A DNA stretch of 64,000 bases, taken from the NCBI RefSeq assembly GCF_009193355.1, contig NZ_WBVT01000001.1, forward strand, positions 1-64,000, read 5' to 3'. Within the stretch, counting starts at the first letter, position 1. Each line of letters starts with the position of its first letter. The stretch is from Bifidobacterium leontopitheci. GTDB lineage: Bacteria > Actinomycetota > Actinomycetes > Actinomycetales > Bifidobacteriaceae. This document shows, piece after piece, positions 42,674 through 53,667 of this stretch. The position numbers and the translations under genes were made by a program. The notes under the pieces are model-generated. The model searched no databases. It was not told the DNA's origin and saw only the letters and a program-made list of their open reading frames with translations.

Positions 42674-42727
42674 TTGGCCCCCTCGGTGGAGGGGGCTGTC
42701 AGCGAAGCCGACTGGGGGAGCGCCACC
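42674..42727. repeat. GC-rich dispersed repeat inside the nrtR-nadA gap
   Basis: TTGGCCCCCTCGGTGGAGGG followed by GGCTGTCAGCGAAGCCGACT and GGGGGAGCG. It is almost the same as the copy at 21230 and would form two hairpins in the nad mRNA. Confidence 0.75.
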
Positions 42728-42790
42728 GCGCCAAACACCAACCGTCATCATTCACAACACCACGAAACCCGTCAAGGAAAGGAACCACCC

Positions 42791-44074
42791 ATGAGCGTTG
42801 CCACACTCTCCGGACCCTCGGTCGACGACATCATCGCGCGACTCGGCGCGACCAGCACCTGCGATGCAGGCCTGACCCAGGACCCATGGCATTTCGACAC
42901 CACCACCCCCAGTTACGGCCCCGGAGCCTCGATGCTGGACCGGCTGCCCGCCGGCGCCCCCCGCCAGCAGGTGCTGCCGGAGGAATACCGCACCGCATCC
43001 GACGACGAGCTGCAGGAGCGCATCCGCGCCGCCAAGTCCCGCCTCGGCTCCAAGCTGCTCATCCTCGGCCACTTTTATCAGCGCGACGAGATCATCGTGC
43101 ACGCCGACTACGTGGGCGACTCCTTCCAGCTCGCCAAGAACGCCACCCAGTGCCCTGACGCCGAGCACATCGTGTTCTGCGGCGTGCACTTCATGGCCGA
43201 GACCGCCGACATCCTCTCCAAGCCCGACCAGAGCGTGACGCTGCCGAACCTGTCGGCAGGATGCTCGATGGCCGACATGGCCAACATCGACCAGGTGGAG
43301 GAAGCCTGGGAGCAGCTCGGCGACATCTGCGGCCGCACCCCCGGCGCCGATGGCCTGCAGCCGATCATCCCCGTCACCTACATGAACTCGTCCGCCGCGC
43401 TCAAGGCGTTCTGCGGCCGTAACGGCGGCATCGTCTGCACGTCCTCGAACGCGCACGCCGTGCTCGAATGGGCGTTCGCTCGCGGCAAGCGCGTCCTGTT
43501 CTTCCCCGACCAGCATCTGGGCCGCAACACCGCGCGGGCCATGGGCATTCCGCTGAGCCGGATGCCGCTGTGGGACCCGTTCAGGGCGATGGGCGGCGCC
43601 GCCGACCCGGCGGACTACGCGAACGCCCGAATGATCCTGTGGAAGGGCTTCTGCTCCGTGCACCAGCGGTTCACCGTCGAGCAGATCGAACGCGCACGCC
43701 AGACGTTCCCAGGCGTCAAGGTCATCGTGCACCCTGAATGCTCGATGCAGGTCGTCGACGCGGCCGACGGCGTCGGCTCCACCGCGTACATCGTCAAGCA
43801 GATCGCCGAAGCGCCGGCCGGTTCCGCCATCGCCGTGGGCACCGAGATCAACCTCGTCAACCGCCTCGCCGCCCAGTACCCGGACAAGACCGTGTTCTGC
43901 CTCGACCCGGTCGTCTGCCCCTGCTCGACCATGTACCGCATCCACCCGGCATACCTCGCCTGGGCGCTGGAGAACATCGAACAGGGCAACATCGTCAACC
44001 GCATCACCGTCGACGAGGACACCGCGCGCGAGGCCAAGGTGGCGCTCGAACGCATGCTGCGCGTCCACCCCTGA
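42791..44074 (+). CDS. nadA: Quinolinate synthase A
   Basis: The 427-residue enzyme shows ILGHFYQRDEI, the three cluster cysteines Cys130 (VFCGVHFMAE), Cys216 (VCTSSNA) and Cys376 (DPVVCPCSTM), and VHPEC. It condenses iminoaspartate with dihydroxyacetone phosphate to quinolinate using a 4Fe-4S cluster. ATG 42791 has AAGGAA upstream; an earlier in-frame ATG lies inside the dispersed repeat and is rejected. It leads nadA-nadB-nadC-desulfurase. Confidence 0.96.
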   Translation: MSVATLSGPSVDDIIARLGATSTCDAGLTQDPWHFDTTTPSYGPGASMLDRLPAGAPRQQVLPEEYRTASDDELQERIRAAKSRLGSKLLILGHFYQRDEIIVHADYVGDSFQLAKNATQCPDAEHIVFCGVHFMAETADILSKPDQSVTLPNLSAGCSMADMANIDQVEEAWEQLGDICGRTPGADGLQPIIPVTYMNSSAALKAFCGRNGGIVCTSSNAHAVLEWAFARGKRVLFFPDQHLGRNTARAMGIPLSRMPLWDPFRAMGGAADPADYANARMILWKGFCSVHQRFTVEQIERARQTFPGVKVIVHPECSMQVVDAADGVGSTAYIVKQIAEAPAGSAIAVGTEINLVNRLAAQYPDKTVFCLDPVVCPCSTMYRIHPAYLAWALENIEQGNIVNRITVDEDTAREAKVALERMLRVHP

Positions 44075-44165
44075 GCCGTTCAGTGGACGATCGGACCGTC
44101 CGCAGGTTCAGCCGAACGGCGGCAGCCGTGAGGGTAACGAGTCACTCATCGAATGGAGCGTACGT

Positions 44166-45866
44166 ATGAGCAACAACGACATCATCGTCATCGGCGCCGG
44201 CGTCGCGGGACTGTCCGCCGCATTGGCCGTGGCCGGCAGCGGCCATGACGTGACGCTGGTCACCAAGGCCGAACTGGTCGAATCGAACACCTACCACGCG
44301 CAAGGCGGCATCGCCGCGGCCATCTTCGCCGACGACGACCCGAAACTGCACGCCGCCGACACCATCGCCGCAGGCCATGGCCTGTGCGACCCCAAGGCCG
44401 TCGACATCCTGACGAGGGAAGGCGCCGACCGGGTTCGCGAGTTCGCCGCGCTCGGCGTGCACTTCGACCGCGACGCGCAGGGGCGTATGCTGCGCGGGCT
44501 CGAAGCCGCGCACTGCAGGGCGCGCGTCGTGCACGCCGGGGGAGACGCCACCGGCAAGGTGCTCGAACTCGACGTGTCCGCCATGGTGCGTGCCAACCCG
44601 CGCATCCACACCATCGAACACGCGTTCCTGCGCGGTCTCATCGTCACCGATGGGCGCATGACCGGAGTCCGGCTGCTCATCGACCCGTCCGGAGAACAGA
44701 CCGGCGACGGTCTGACGTGGAACGGCCTGTCGGCCATGGTGCATGGCGACGGCCCGGTGACGGTCGACCTCGACGCCGATCGCGTCATCCTCGCCACTGG
44801 CGGCGCGGGACGCCTGTACCCGTACACCACCAATCCTCAGGTCGCCACCGCCGACGGTCTCGCGGCGGCATGGCGCGCCGGCGCGCAGGTCGCCGACCTC
44901 GAGTTCTACCAGTTCCATCCCACCGCGATGGCGGTCGGCGAGCACTTCCTCGTCTCCGAAGCCGTGCGCGGCGAAGGCGCCATCCTGCTCGACGAGCATG
45001 GACGGCGGTACATGAAGAACGTCGACCCACGCGCCGAACTCGCGCCGCGCGACGTCGTCGCCCGCGAGAACTTCCGCGTCATGCAGCGGCAGGACGGCCG
45101 TCCGGTCATGCTCGACGTCTCCCCGATGGCGCACGACCACCCGGACCTTGCGGCGTTCCTCGCCCACCGGTTCCCGACCATCGACGCCTACACCCGTTCG
45201 CTCGGCTACGACTGGAGCCGTGAGCCGATTCCGGTCGCCCCCGCCGCGCACTACTACATGGGCGGCATCCGCACCGACCTCGACGGCCGCGCCTCCATCC
45301 CCGGACTCTATGCGGCCGGCGAATGCGCCCGCACCGGCGTGATGGGCTCCAACCGCCTCGCCTCCAACTCGCTGCTCGAAGGGCTCGTCTACGGGCGGCG
45401 CGCCGGACTGGCCGCCGTCACGGACCCGGATGACACAATCTGGTCGCCGCAGCCGCTGCTCAACTCCGCGACCGGAAAGGCCTACGACGCCGAACCGGTC
45501 AAGCTGACCGCGCCCGCCGCGCAAGCCACGGCTGAGCCCGGCGACGTGTGGGACCGCGCGCGCATCCAGCGCACGATGTGGACCGGAGTCGGCGTCCTGC
45601 GCGACGCCGACGGACTGACGACGGCCATCACCCAGCTGCGCAACGGTCTCGCGGTTACGGACGTGAACGCCGCAGCCGGCGACAGCCATGACACCACGTA
45701 TGCTGACTCCATCGAAACGCTCGAAAACCGCAACATGCTCACCGTCGGCTATGTCGCCGCCACCGCGGCGCTCGCCCGCACCGAATCGCGCGGCGCCCAC
45801 GCACGCACCGACCATCCCGAACCGCTGGACGCCTGGGCGCACTCCGTCGCCTACGTCAGAGGCTGA
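44166..45866 (+). CDS. nadB: L-aspartate oxidase
   Basis: The 566-residue flavoprotein has the FAD dinucleotide motif VIGAGVAGLSAAL near residue 9, TYHAQGGIAAAI, RVVHAGGDATGK and the C-terminal AGECARTGVMGSNRLASNSL. It oxidises L-aspartate to iminoaspartate, the substrate of NadA. It follows nadA after about 90 bp, still on the same strand. Length is typical. Confidence 0.95.
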   Translation: MSNNDIIVIGAGVAGLSAALAVAGSGHDVTLVTKAELVESNTYHAQGGIAAAIFADDDPKLHAADTIAAGHGLCDPKAVDILTREGADRVREFAALGVHFDRDAQGRMLRGLEAAHCRARVVHAGGDATGKVLELDVSAMVRANPRIHTIEHAFLRGLIVTDGRMTGVRLLIDPSGEQTGDGLTWNGLSAMVHGDGPVTVDLDADRVILATGGAGRLYPYTTNPQVATADGLAAAWRAGAQVADLEFYQFHPTAMAVGEHFLVSEAVRGEGAILLDEHGRRYMKNVDPRAELAPRDVVARENFRVMQRQDGRPVMLDVSPMAHDHPDLAAFLAHRFPTIDAYTRSLGYDWSREPIPVAPAAHYYMGGIRTDLDGRASIPGLYAAGECARTGVMGSNRLASNSLLEGLVYGRRAGLAAVTDPDDTIWSPQPLLNSATGKAYDAEPVKLTAPAAQATAEPGDVWDRARIQRTMWTGVGVLRDADGLTTAITQLRNGLAVTDVNAAAGDSHDTTYADSIETLENRNMLTVGYVAATAALARTESRGAHARTDHPEPLDAWAHSVAYVRG

Positions 45867-45890
45867 ACCGCCAGACAAGGAAACCCAGCC

Positions 45891-46802
45891 ATGCTCACCC
45901 AGCACATCATCCGCACCGCCGTCGAAGCGGCGCTCGCCGAAGACGCACCCTACGGCGACATCACCTGCGAAACCACCATTCCGGCCGACGAAACCGGCAC
46001 GGCGTCGCTCACCGCCCGCGAAGACGGCGTGATGAGCGGCGTCGACGTGTTCGCGGCCGCCTTCCACGCGCAAAACCCGGCGATCGAGGTCACATCGGCC
46101 ATCGCGGACGGCGAACGGTTCCACAAGGGGCAATCGCTCGCCACCGTCGCCGGGCCCGTACGCGACCTGCTGACCGCAGAACGCGTCGCGTTGAACTTCA
46201 CGCAGCGCATGAGCGGCATCGCCATGATGACCGCCGCCTTCGTCGCCGCCGTCGACGCGATCTACGAGGGCGGGTTCGAGACGCGCAGCGGCATGCACGT
46301 CGCCAGACCGCGCCGCTACCCGCGCACCCGCATCGTCGACACGCGCAAGACCACGCCCGGACTGCGTCCGTTCGAGAAATACGCGGTCGTCTGCGGCGGC
46401 GGCCACAACCACCGCTACGGCCTGTCGGACGCGGTCATGCTCAAGGACAACCATCTCGCGGCGCTCGCCGCACGCGGCATCGACCTCGCCGGCGCAATCC
46501 TCCACGTACGCGAACAGGTCGGCCACACCACGCACATCGAGGTCGAGGTCGACTCGCTCGGCCAGATCCCCGCCGTGCTCGAAGGCGGAGCCGACACCAT
46601 CATGCTCGACAACTTCACGCTCGACGACACCCGCCGCGGCGTCGAACTCATCGCCGGACGCGCCATCGTCGAAGCAAGCGGCAACATGAGCCTCGACCGC
46701 GTGGCCGCCGTCGCCGCGACCGGCGTCGACGTCATCTCCGTCGGGGCGCTCACCCACTCCGTGCGCTCCATCGACCTCGGACTCGACTGGCAGGGCCGGT
46801 AA
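45891..46802 (+). CDS. nadC: Nicotinate-nucleotide pyrophosphorylase (carboxylating)
   Basis: The 303-residue product has EDAPYGDIT near the N-terminus, LNFTQRMSGIA, RIVDTRKTTPGLR (PRPP and quinolinate-binding Arg/Lys), GGGHNHRYGL and VEVEVDSLGQ. It makes nicotinate mononucleotide from quinolinate and PRPP. AAGGAA precedes the ATG, 24 nt after nadB. Confidence 0.96.
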   Translation: MLTQHIIRTAVEAALAEDAPYGDITCETTIPADETGTASLTAREDGVMSGVDVFAAAFHAQNPAIEVTSAIADGERFHKGQSLATVAGPVRDLLTAERVALNFTQRMSGIAMMTAAFVAAVDAIYEGGFETRSGMHVARPRRYPRTRIVDTRKTTPGLRPFEKYAVVCGGGHNHRYGLSDAVMLKDNHLAALAARGIDLAGAILHVREQVGHTTHIEVEVDSLGQIPAVLEGGADTIMLDNFTLDDTRRGVELIAGRAIVEASGNMSLDRVAAVAATGVDVISVGALTHSVRSIDLGLDWQGR

Positions 46803-46836
46803 GGGTCCGGCAATGCATGATGCGGAAAGGACGATC

Positions 46837-48039
46837 ATGACCGACGAACCAGAGGAGCTGTACCTCGACGCCGCCGCCACCGAACCGGTCAGCCGGGACG
46901 TCATCGAATCGATGCTGCCGTTCCTCACCGACGCGTACGCGAACCCGGCCAGCGTCCACCAGCCCGGCAGGACCGCAGCCCGCGCGCTCGACGCCGCGCG
47001 CGCCTCGTTCGCCGCCGACCTCGGTGCCAGGCCGGACGACGTGATCTTCACCTCGGGCGGTACCGAATCCGACAACCTCGCCGTCAAAGGCATCGCGATG
47101 GCGAGGATGAAGGCGCTCGGACTCGCCCCCGGATCGGGCTCCGGCAGGCCGCCGCGCATCGTGGTCTCGGCGATCGAGCATCCGGCCGTCATGCAGTCCG
47201 CCGAATGGCTCTCACGCTGGTTCGGCTTCGAGGTCGTGCGCGTCCCCGTCGACGCGCAGGCCCACGTCGACCTTGCCGCACTCGAACAGGCGCTCGCCGG
47301 CGAGGCGGGGGAGCGGACCGCCGTCGTTTCCGTGATGCTCGCCAACAATGAAGTCGGCACCGTTGAGCCGGTCGAGCGGATCGTCGAGATCGCGCACGGC
47401 CACGGCGTGCCCGTCCACGTCGACGCCGTGCAGGCCGCAGGACTGATCCCCATCCGCATGCGTGCCTGGGACGTCGATTCGCTCGCCGTCTCCGGCCACA
47501 AGTTCGGTACGCCGAAGGGTCTCGGCGCGCTGCTGGTACGCGGCCGCACGCCCATCGAGCCGTTGATCTCCGGCGGCGGCCAGGAACGTGGACTGCGCTC
47601 CGGCACGCAGAACGTGGCCGGAGCGGTCGCGCTCGCGATTGCCTTGCGGCGTTCGACCACCCGCATGGCCGCGCATTGGCGTGATCTCGTCGCATCGCGC
47701 GACATGCTCATCGACGCGATACGACGGGTCGTGCCCCGCGCCGAACTGACCGGCGACCCGGAGCGCAGGCTCCCGGGCCACGTCTCGTTCGTGTTCCCCG
47801 GCGTCACCGGCGAGGCGCTGCTCGTGGACCTGGACGCGCGCGGCATCGCCTGCTCGTCCGGCTCCGCGTGCGCGATCGGCAGACATGAGATCCCGCCGAC
47901 GCTGCTGGCCATGGGATTGGAGCCGTCAATCGCCAAATCAGCCCTGCGCATGACCTTCCGCGAGCCGTTGACCCGCGAGCAGGTGGAGCGCGTCAGCCTC
48001 GCCGTCGAAGAGTCCTACGACTCCCTCACCGGGCGGTGA
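46837..48039 (+). CDS. Cysteine desulfurase (NifS/IscS-type) of the nad operon
   Basis: The 400-residue PLP enzyme has FTSGGTESDNLA, HVDAVQA, the PLP lysine Lys222 in VSGHKFGTPKG and the catalytic cysteine Cys345 in SSGSACAIG. It supplies sulfur from cysteine, most likely for the NadA 4Fe-4S cluster, as NifS-type enzymes next to nad genes do in other Gram-positives. ATG 46837 is preferred (GGAAAGG upstream) over ATG 46813. It is the last gene of the NAD operon. Confidence 0.92.
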   Translation: MTDEPEELYLDAAATEPVSRDVIESMLPFLTDAYANPASVHQPGRTAARALDAARASFAADLGARPDDVIFTSGGTESDNLAVKGIAMARMKALGLAPGSGSGRPPRIVVSAIEHPAVMQSAEWLSRWFGFEVVRVPVDAQAHVDLAALEQALAGEAGERTAVVSVMLANNEVGTVEPVERIVEIAHGHGVPVHVDAVQAAGLIPIRMRAWDVDSLAVSGHKFGTPKGLGALLVRGRTPIEPLISGGGQERGLRSGTQNVAGAVALAIALRRSTTRMAAHWRDLVASRDMLIDAIRRVVPRAELTGDPERRLPGHVSFVFPGVTGEALLVDLDARGIACSSGSACAIGRHEIPPTLLAMGLEPSIAKSALRMTFREPLTREQVERVSLAVEESYDSLTGR

Positions 48040-48224
48040 CATTGCGTCGGCGCCGCAGACGAACTCAGCGGCGCCTACGGACGTCGGTCGCGGTCGGGTC
48101 GTCCGGGTATCATCGTGGCGGTTTGTGTGTAAGTGACAGGTGAACAGCCGAAACAATACCAAGCAAGTCAGAACCGAACGGTTACGCAACAAGAATCAAC
48201 AAAATCGATTAAGAGAGGTTTTCG

Positions 48225-50126
<1,902 letters not shown>

Positions 50127-50147
<21 letters not shown>

Positions 50148-50285
50148 CGGCATTGTGGCACGACGCCTTCGCGGCGGTGCCGCTCACTTCGCCTACGGAC
50201 GGTCCACTGGACCGTCCGCTTGACGGCTCAGCGTGCAAATAACAATGCCTGACGGCGTTGTGGCACGACGCCTTCGCGGCGGTGC
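50127..50285. repeat. 54-bp direct duplication of the typA 3' end
   Basis: 50127-50180 (CGTGCAAATAACAATGCCTG onward) is repeated at 50232-50285 with a single mismatch, 105 bp apart. The first copy contains the last codons and stop of typA. Between them lies the palindrome GGACGGTCCACTGGACCGTCC split at 50197-50217. Confidence 0.88.
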
Positions 50286-50416
50286 GTATGACGCAAGTGC
50301 ATAGCGCATGACCTGTGGGGCGGTCCGGGAGCATCCGGGCCGCCCCATAGTCGTCTGCACGACCCCTCGACGGGCGGAACCGTGGGACGCGGCCGGCCGC
50401 ACGACACGGCCGCACT

Positions 50417-50429
50417 TATACTGGTGGGC
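50417..50429 (+). promoter_or_regulatory. -10 box of a leaderless promoter for the pheA operon
   Basis: TATACT at 50417-50422, then GGTGGGC (7 nt), then ATG 50430. No ribosome site. Confidence 0.6.
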
Positions 50430-51050
50430 ATGACTTCACCAGTGACCTCCAAGAACGATGCCGACACGCGGCAGGCGGACGACGCCGCACGCCCATGGTC
50501 GCACCGGCTCAACCCGGCGCTCGCCATCCTTGTCACCGCGCTCGCCGGCATCGCATCCGGACTGATCGGCACATTCGCGCATCGCATGGGCGCATCGGCC
50601 AACATCCCCTATGGATTGCTGCTCGCGTTCGTCCTGCTCGCGCTGTCCACGTGGTGCGCCCGTGCGCGACTCGGTGTGGCGGGGCTCGCGGTGCACCTCA
50701 TCACGTCATCCGGCGTCGTGTGGATGATCGCCACCCAAGGCACCGGCGATGCACTGACCCCGATCGGCTTCTCGGGAGGCTCGATTCCCTACTGGTCTCA
50801 GCATGTGGGCTATGCCTGGCTCATCGGCTGCATCGTGATCCAGCTGCTCATGCTGCCGATGCCCGCCCGCTGGTTCACCATCCCGGCGGCAAGCGCCAAG
50901 CCCGACACGCAGTCTGGCCGCTCGTCCGCGGATCCTGCCGCAAGAACGACTGCGCAGACTGCCGACACTGAGGCCGGCGACCGTCCTGCCGCCGAGACCG
51001 GCTTGGCCGACACCGGCGACATCCCTGATGAAGCGGCGGCCCGCCAATGA
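50430..51050 (+). CDS. Putative membrane protein, unknown function
   Basis: A 206-residue protein with four predicted membrane segments (about residues 27-48, 60-78, 82-102 and 126-147) and a disordered acidic C-terminal tail rich in Ala, Asp and Thr. No named family recognised. It overlaps the pheA start (ATGA), so it is translationally coupled to aromatic amino acid synthesis, and it has a leaderless promoter. A role in transport of an aromatic intermediate is possible but unsupported. Confidence 0.75.
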   Translation: MTSPVTSKNDADTRQADDAARPWSHRLNPALAILVTALAGIASGLIGTFAHRMGASANIPYGLLLAFVLLALSTWCARARLGVAGLAVHLITSSGVVWMIATQGTGDALTPIGFSGGSIPYWSQHVGYAWLIGCIVIQLLMLPMPARWFTIPAASAKPDTQSGRSSADPAARTTAQTADTEAGDRPAAETGLADTGDIPDEAAARQ

Positions 51051-52111
51051 CCAGACGCACGCTCCATTTTCTCGGGCCGCAAGGCACCTTCACCCATCAG
51101 GCGGCGCTGGATGCCGCCACGCTCCTGCCCGATGCCGCCGATGCCACGCTTGTCGCCGAACCCGATGCCGCCTCCATCCTCTCCGCGGTCCAGAAATCCG
51201 GCGAATGGGGCGTCATCGCCTGGGAGAACAACATCGAAGGCTATGTGGTGCCCAATCTCGATGCGCTGATCGACGCGACCGACATCGCAGGAATCGCCCG
51301 CATCGGCGTCGACGTCTCATTCGACGCCTACGTCCGGCCGGGCGACACACTCGAACGATGCTCCACAATCACCGCGCATCCGCATGGGCTTGCGCAATGC
51401 CGCGAAATCGCCGCACGTCACCATCTCAAACCGGTGCCGGCAGCCTCCAACGGCGCGGCATGCCGGGATCTGACCGTCGGTCAGGTGGCGCTCGGCCCGC
51501 GCATCTGCGGCAACCTGTACGGGCTCGACCGCGTGGCGGCCGGCGTCGAGGACTATGCCGGCGCGCATACGGACTTTCTGATGCTGGCGCCCCGCTCGCA
51601 GGCCGCCGACATCCTCGCCGCATCTGCAGCCGACCCGTCGGCGACGGAGTTCGAATCCATCATCGCCTTCATCCCCCTGAGCACAGGACCGGGCGTCCTG
51701 GCGAACCTGCTGGACGTGCTTCGCGACGCCGGCCTCAACATGACCAGCTTCATCTCGCGTCCCATCAAAGGCCGGGCCGGCACCTACAGCTTCATCGCCA
51801 CGATCGACGCGGCGCCATGGCAGGACCATCTGCGCTCGGTGCTTGCCGAGGTCGCCGAACACGGCGACTGGGTGAAGACGCTGGCCGTCTACCCGCGGCA
51901 GGAACGGCCGAACCCGCCCGTCTACGCCTGGTCGCTGCCCAACGGCGGCGTACGCCTCGACAAGAGCGGGGCGCATGACGTCGTTGAGCATGACGTCGTC
52001 GAGCATGACGTCGTCGAACATGACACCGGGCGGCAGACGCCGCATGAAGGCATGACCGCATCCGCACGCTGGCAGGACGACGCCGCCGTACGAAAGGAGC
52101 TGCTGTGGTAA
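51047..52111 (+). CDS. pheA: Prephenate dehydratase
   Basis: The 354-residue enzyme has the N-terminal motif LHFLGPQGTFTHQAAL, GVIAWENNIEGYV, and ICGNLYGLDRVAAGVEDY, then a C-terminal ACT domain (TGPGVLANLLDVLRDAGLNM, SFISRPIKGRAGTY) for phenylalanine feedback. It converts prephenate to phenylpyruvate. Residues 310-324 are three perfect copies of HDVVE (a 15-bp tandem repeat at 51974-52018) in the linker after the ACT domain. It overlaps the membrane protein gene before it and tyrA after it. Confidence 0.95.
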   Translation: MTRRTLHFLGPQGTFTHQAALDAATLLPDAADATLVAEPDAASILSAVQKSGEWGVIAWENNIEGYVVPNLDALIDATDIAGIARIGVDVSFDAYVRPGDTLERCSTITAHPHGLAQCREIAARHHLKPVPAASNGAACRDLTVGQVALGPRICGNLYGLDRVAAGVEDYAGAHTDFLMLAPRSQAADILAASAADPSATEFESIIAFIPLSTGPGVLANLLDVLRDAGLNMTSFISRPIKGRAGTYSFIATIDAAPWQDHLRSVLAEVAEHGDWVKTLAVYPRQERPNPPVYAWSLPNGGVRLDKSGAHDVVEHDVVEHDVVEHDTGRQTPHEGMTASARWQDDAAVRKELLW

Positions 52112-53181
52112 CGCGCGCCGACATTCACCATAACCAAGTCCACGGCACGGTCGGCATCGTCGGGCTGGGACTCATCGGCGGCTCGCTCGCCCGCAGGCTC
52201 GCCCACGCCGGAGTCGACGTCATCGCATGGAACCGACATCACGAGCCGTACGCGCAGGCGGCACGGGACGGCATCCGCTGTGTGCCGGACCTTACCGACG
52301 TGGCCGCCGCCAAGCCGGACGTCATCGTCCTGTGCAATCCGCTCAAGGCCATGCCGGCCGTGCTTGCCGCGCTCGAGCCGGCGATCGACCGCGACGTCAC
52401 CACGTTGACCGACGTCGGCAGCGTCAAGGGCATGGTCCGCGATCAGGTCATGCAGGCGGGGCTGAACGACTGCTATGTGGGAGCGCACCCGATGGCCGGC
52501 AACGAACTGTCAGGATGGTCGGCTGCCGACCCTGCACTCTATGACGGCGCGCTCTGGGCCATCACCGTCGATGACAGGACGCCGTTCGGCAGGTTCCGGC
52601 AGGTGGCGGCGCTCATTTGCAGTCAGGCCGGCAACCAGGCGATCGTGCTGGACGACGAAACCCACGACCGTGCCGCGGCGATGATCTCGCACATGCCGCA
52701 CGTCGTCGCCACCGCGCTCATCAACGAACTGACCGACAACCCCGACCGCAACATCGCGGCGGCGCTCGCGGCAGGCTCATGGCGTGACATGACGCGCGTC
52801 GCGCTCACCGACCCTGACCGCACTCGGGCCATGGTCGACGAGGACGCGATTAATGTCGAGGCGTTGCTGCGCTCCATGGCCGCGCGGCTGACCGCCGTGG
52901 CCGACGCGCTGCAGACAGGCGACGACGCGGTGATGACGGATTTCTTCGCGGACGGCCAGCCGTTCCGCGACTACAAGGCGAGGCTGCGAGCGGCCGACGC
53001 CGTGGCCGACACGCCGGACTCCACGCGCCGGTTCACACTTGACATTGCCGCCGACGCCGGCAGCGCGACGGACTGGCGGCGTGTGCTGCTCGACAGCGCC
53101 CGCGCGGGCGAGCGGATCGTCGACATCGACGACGCCGGAACCGTGCGCGTGATCTCACGTGCCGCGTTCCCCGAAGCCTGA
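52105..53181 (+). CDS. tyrA: Prephenate dehydrogenase
   Basis: The 358-residue product has the Rossmann motif GTVGIVGLGLIGGSLAR at about 14-30, LTDVGSVKG, GAHPMAGNE and MISHMPHVVA. It makes 4-hydroxyphenylpyruvate from prephenate with NAD(P). The start is GTG at 52105, overlapping the pheA stop by 7 nt, with AAAGGAG 5 nt upstream. The C-terminal 60 residues are less conserved. The operon ends at a palindromic repeat. Confidence 0.92.
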   Translation: MVTRADIHHNQVHGTVGIVGLGLIGGSLARRLAHAGVDVIAWNRHHEPYAQAARDGIRCVPDLTDVAAAKPDVIVLCNPLKAMPAVLAALEPAIDRDVTTLTDVGSVKGMVRDQVMQAGLNDCYVGAHPMAGNELSGWSAADPALYDGALWAITVDDRTPFGRFRQVAALICSQAGNQAIVLDDETHDRAAAMISHMPHVVATALINELTDNPDRNIAAALAAGSWRDMTRVALTDPDRTRAMVDEDAINVEALLRSMAARLTAVADALQTGDDAVMTDFFADGQPFRDYKARLRAADAVADTPDSTRRFTLDIAADAGSATDWRRVLLDSARAGERIVDIDDAGTVRVISRAAFPEA

Positions 53182-53239
53182 CGCAAGTTCCGGCAGCCCG
53201 ACCTCTGGAGTTTGCTGACTGGCGGCGGTCTTGACGGCT

Positions 53240-53277
53240 CATCTGTCACAGCGGGTAGGTACACGCTGTGACAGATG
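53240..53277. repeat. 38-bp imperfect palindrome after tyrA
   Basis: CATCTGTCACAGCGGGTAG is followed by GTACACGCTGTGACAGATG, an inverted copy with two mismatches. Core TGTCACAGCGGGTAG is identical to that of the 56-bp palindrome at 31869. It lies between convergent genes and may terminate both. Confidence 0.82.
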
Positions 53278-53297
53278 GATGGCGGCTGTGACACGAA

Positions 53298-53549
53298 TCA
53301 GGGACGGGTGAAGTTGCGTTCCGGCACCGGCTTGAGCGTGATGATCGTATCCGCGTCGATGGTCACCCGTTGCGCCGGCCGCGAGCCGTTGGCGGCCGCG
53401 TCGCGGACCATCTCCAGCGTGTGCCCGTCCCACGAGGTGACATGGCCGACGTAGTCGCGGTATTTCATCCGATGGTCCACCGGGTCCACGCCTTCCGAAA
53501 CGCGTACGACGATGCGTGCATGTGCGGGGATTTCATTCGGGATCGCCAT
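53298..53549 (-). CDS. Conserved small protein, unknown function
   Basis: An 83-residue protein, MAIPNEIPAHARIVVRVSEG at the start and TLKPVPERNFTRP at the end, with a predicted small beta-rich fold (VGHVTSWDGHTLEMVRD). AAAGGAG precedes ATG 53549. Composition and start context look real, and it converges with tyrA. I cannot assign a function; the TSWDG-x-TL pattern recalls small RNA- or tRNA-binding beta barrels, which is only an impression. Confidence 0.75.
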   Translation of the reverse strand: MAIPNEIPAHARIVVRVSEGVDPVDHRMKYRDYVGHVTSWDGHTLEMVRDAAANGSRPAQRVTIDADTIITLKPVPERNFTRP

Positions 53550-53667
53550 GATGACTCCTTTGCCTGACCGTTGTTCCAGTGTAGCCCCTGGCGGGTATGG
53601 TGCGGCGTAACGACGCGTGCGAATCGCGACCATATATATAAAGGTATATGTACAAGGAGCGTGCGGT

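Noticed and set aside
42674..42790. Longer NadA starting in the intergenic repeat
   Set aside because: The extra residues (MAPSVEGAVSEADWGS) are simply the translated dispersed repeat, seen also after smc; ATG 42791 has the ribosome site.
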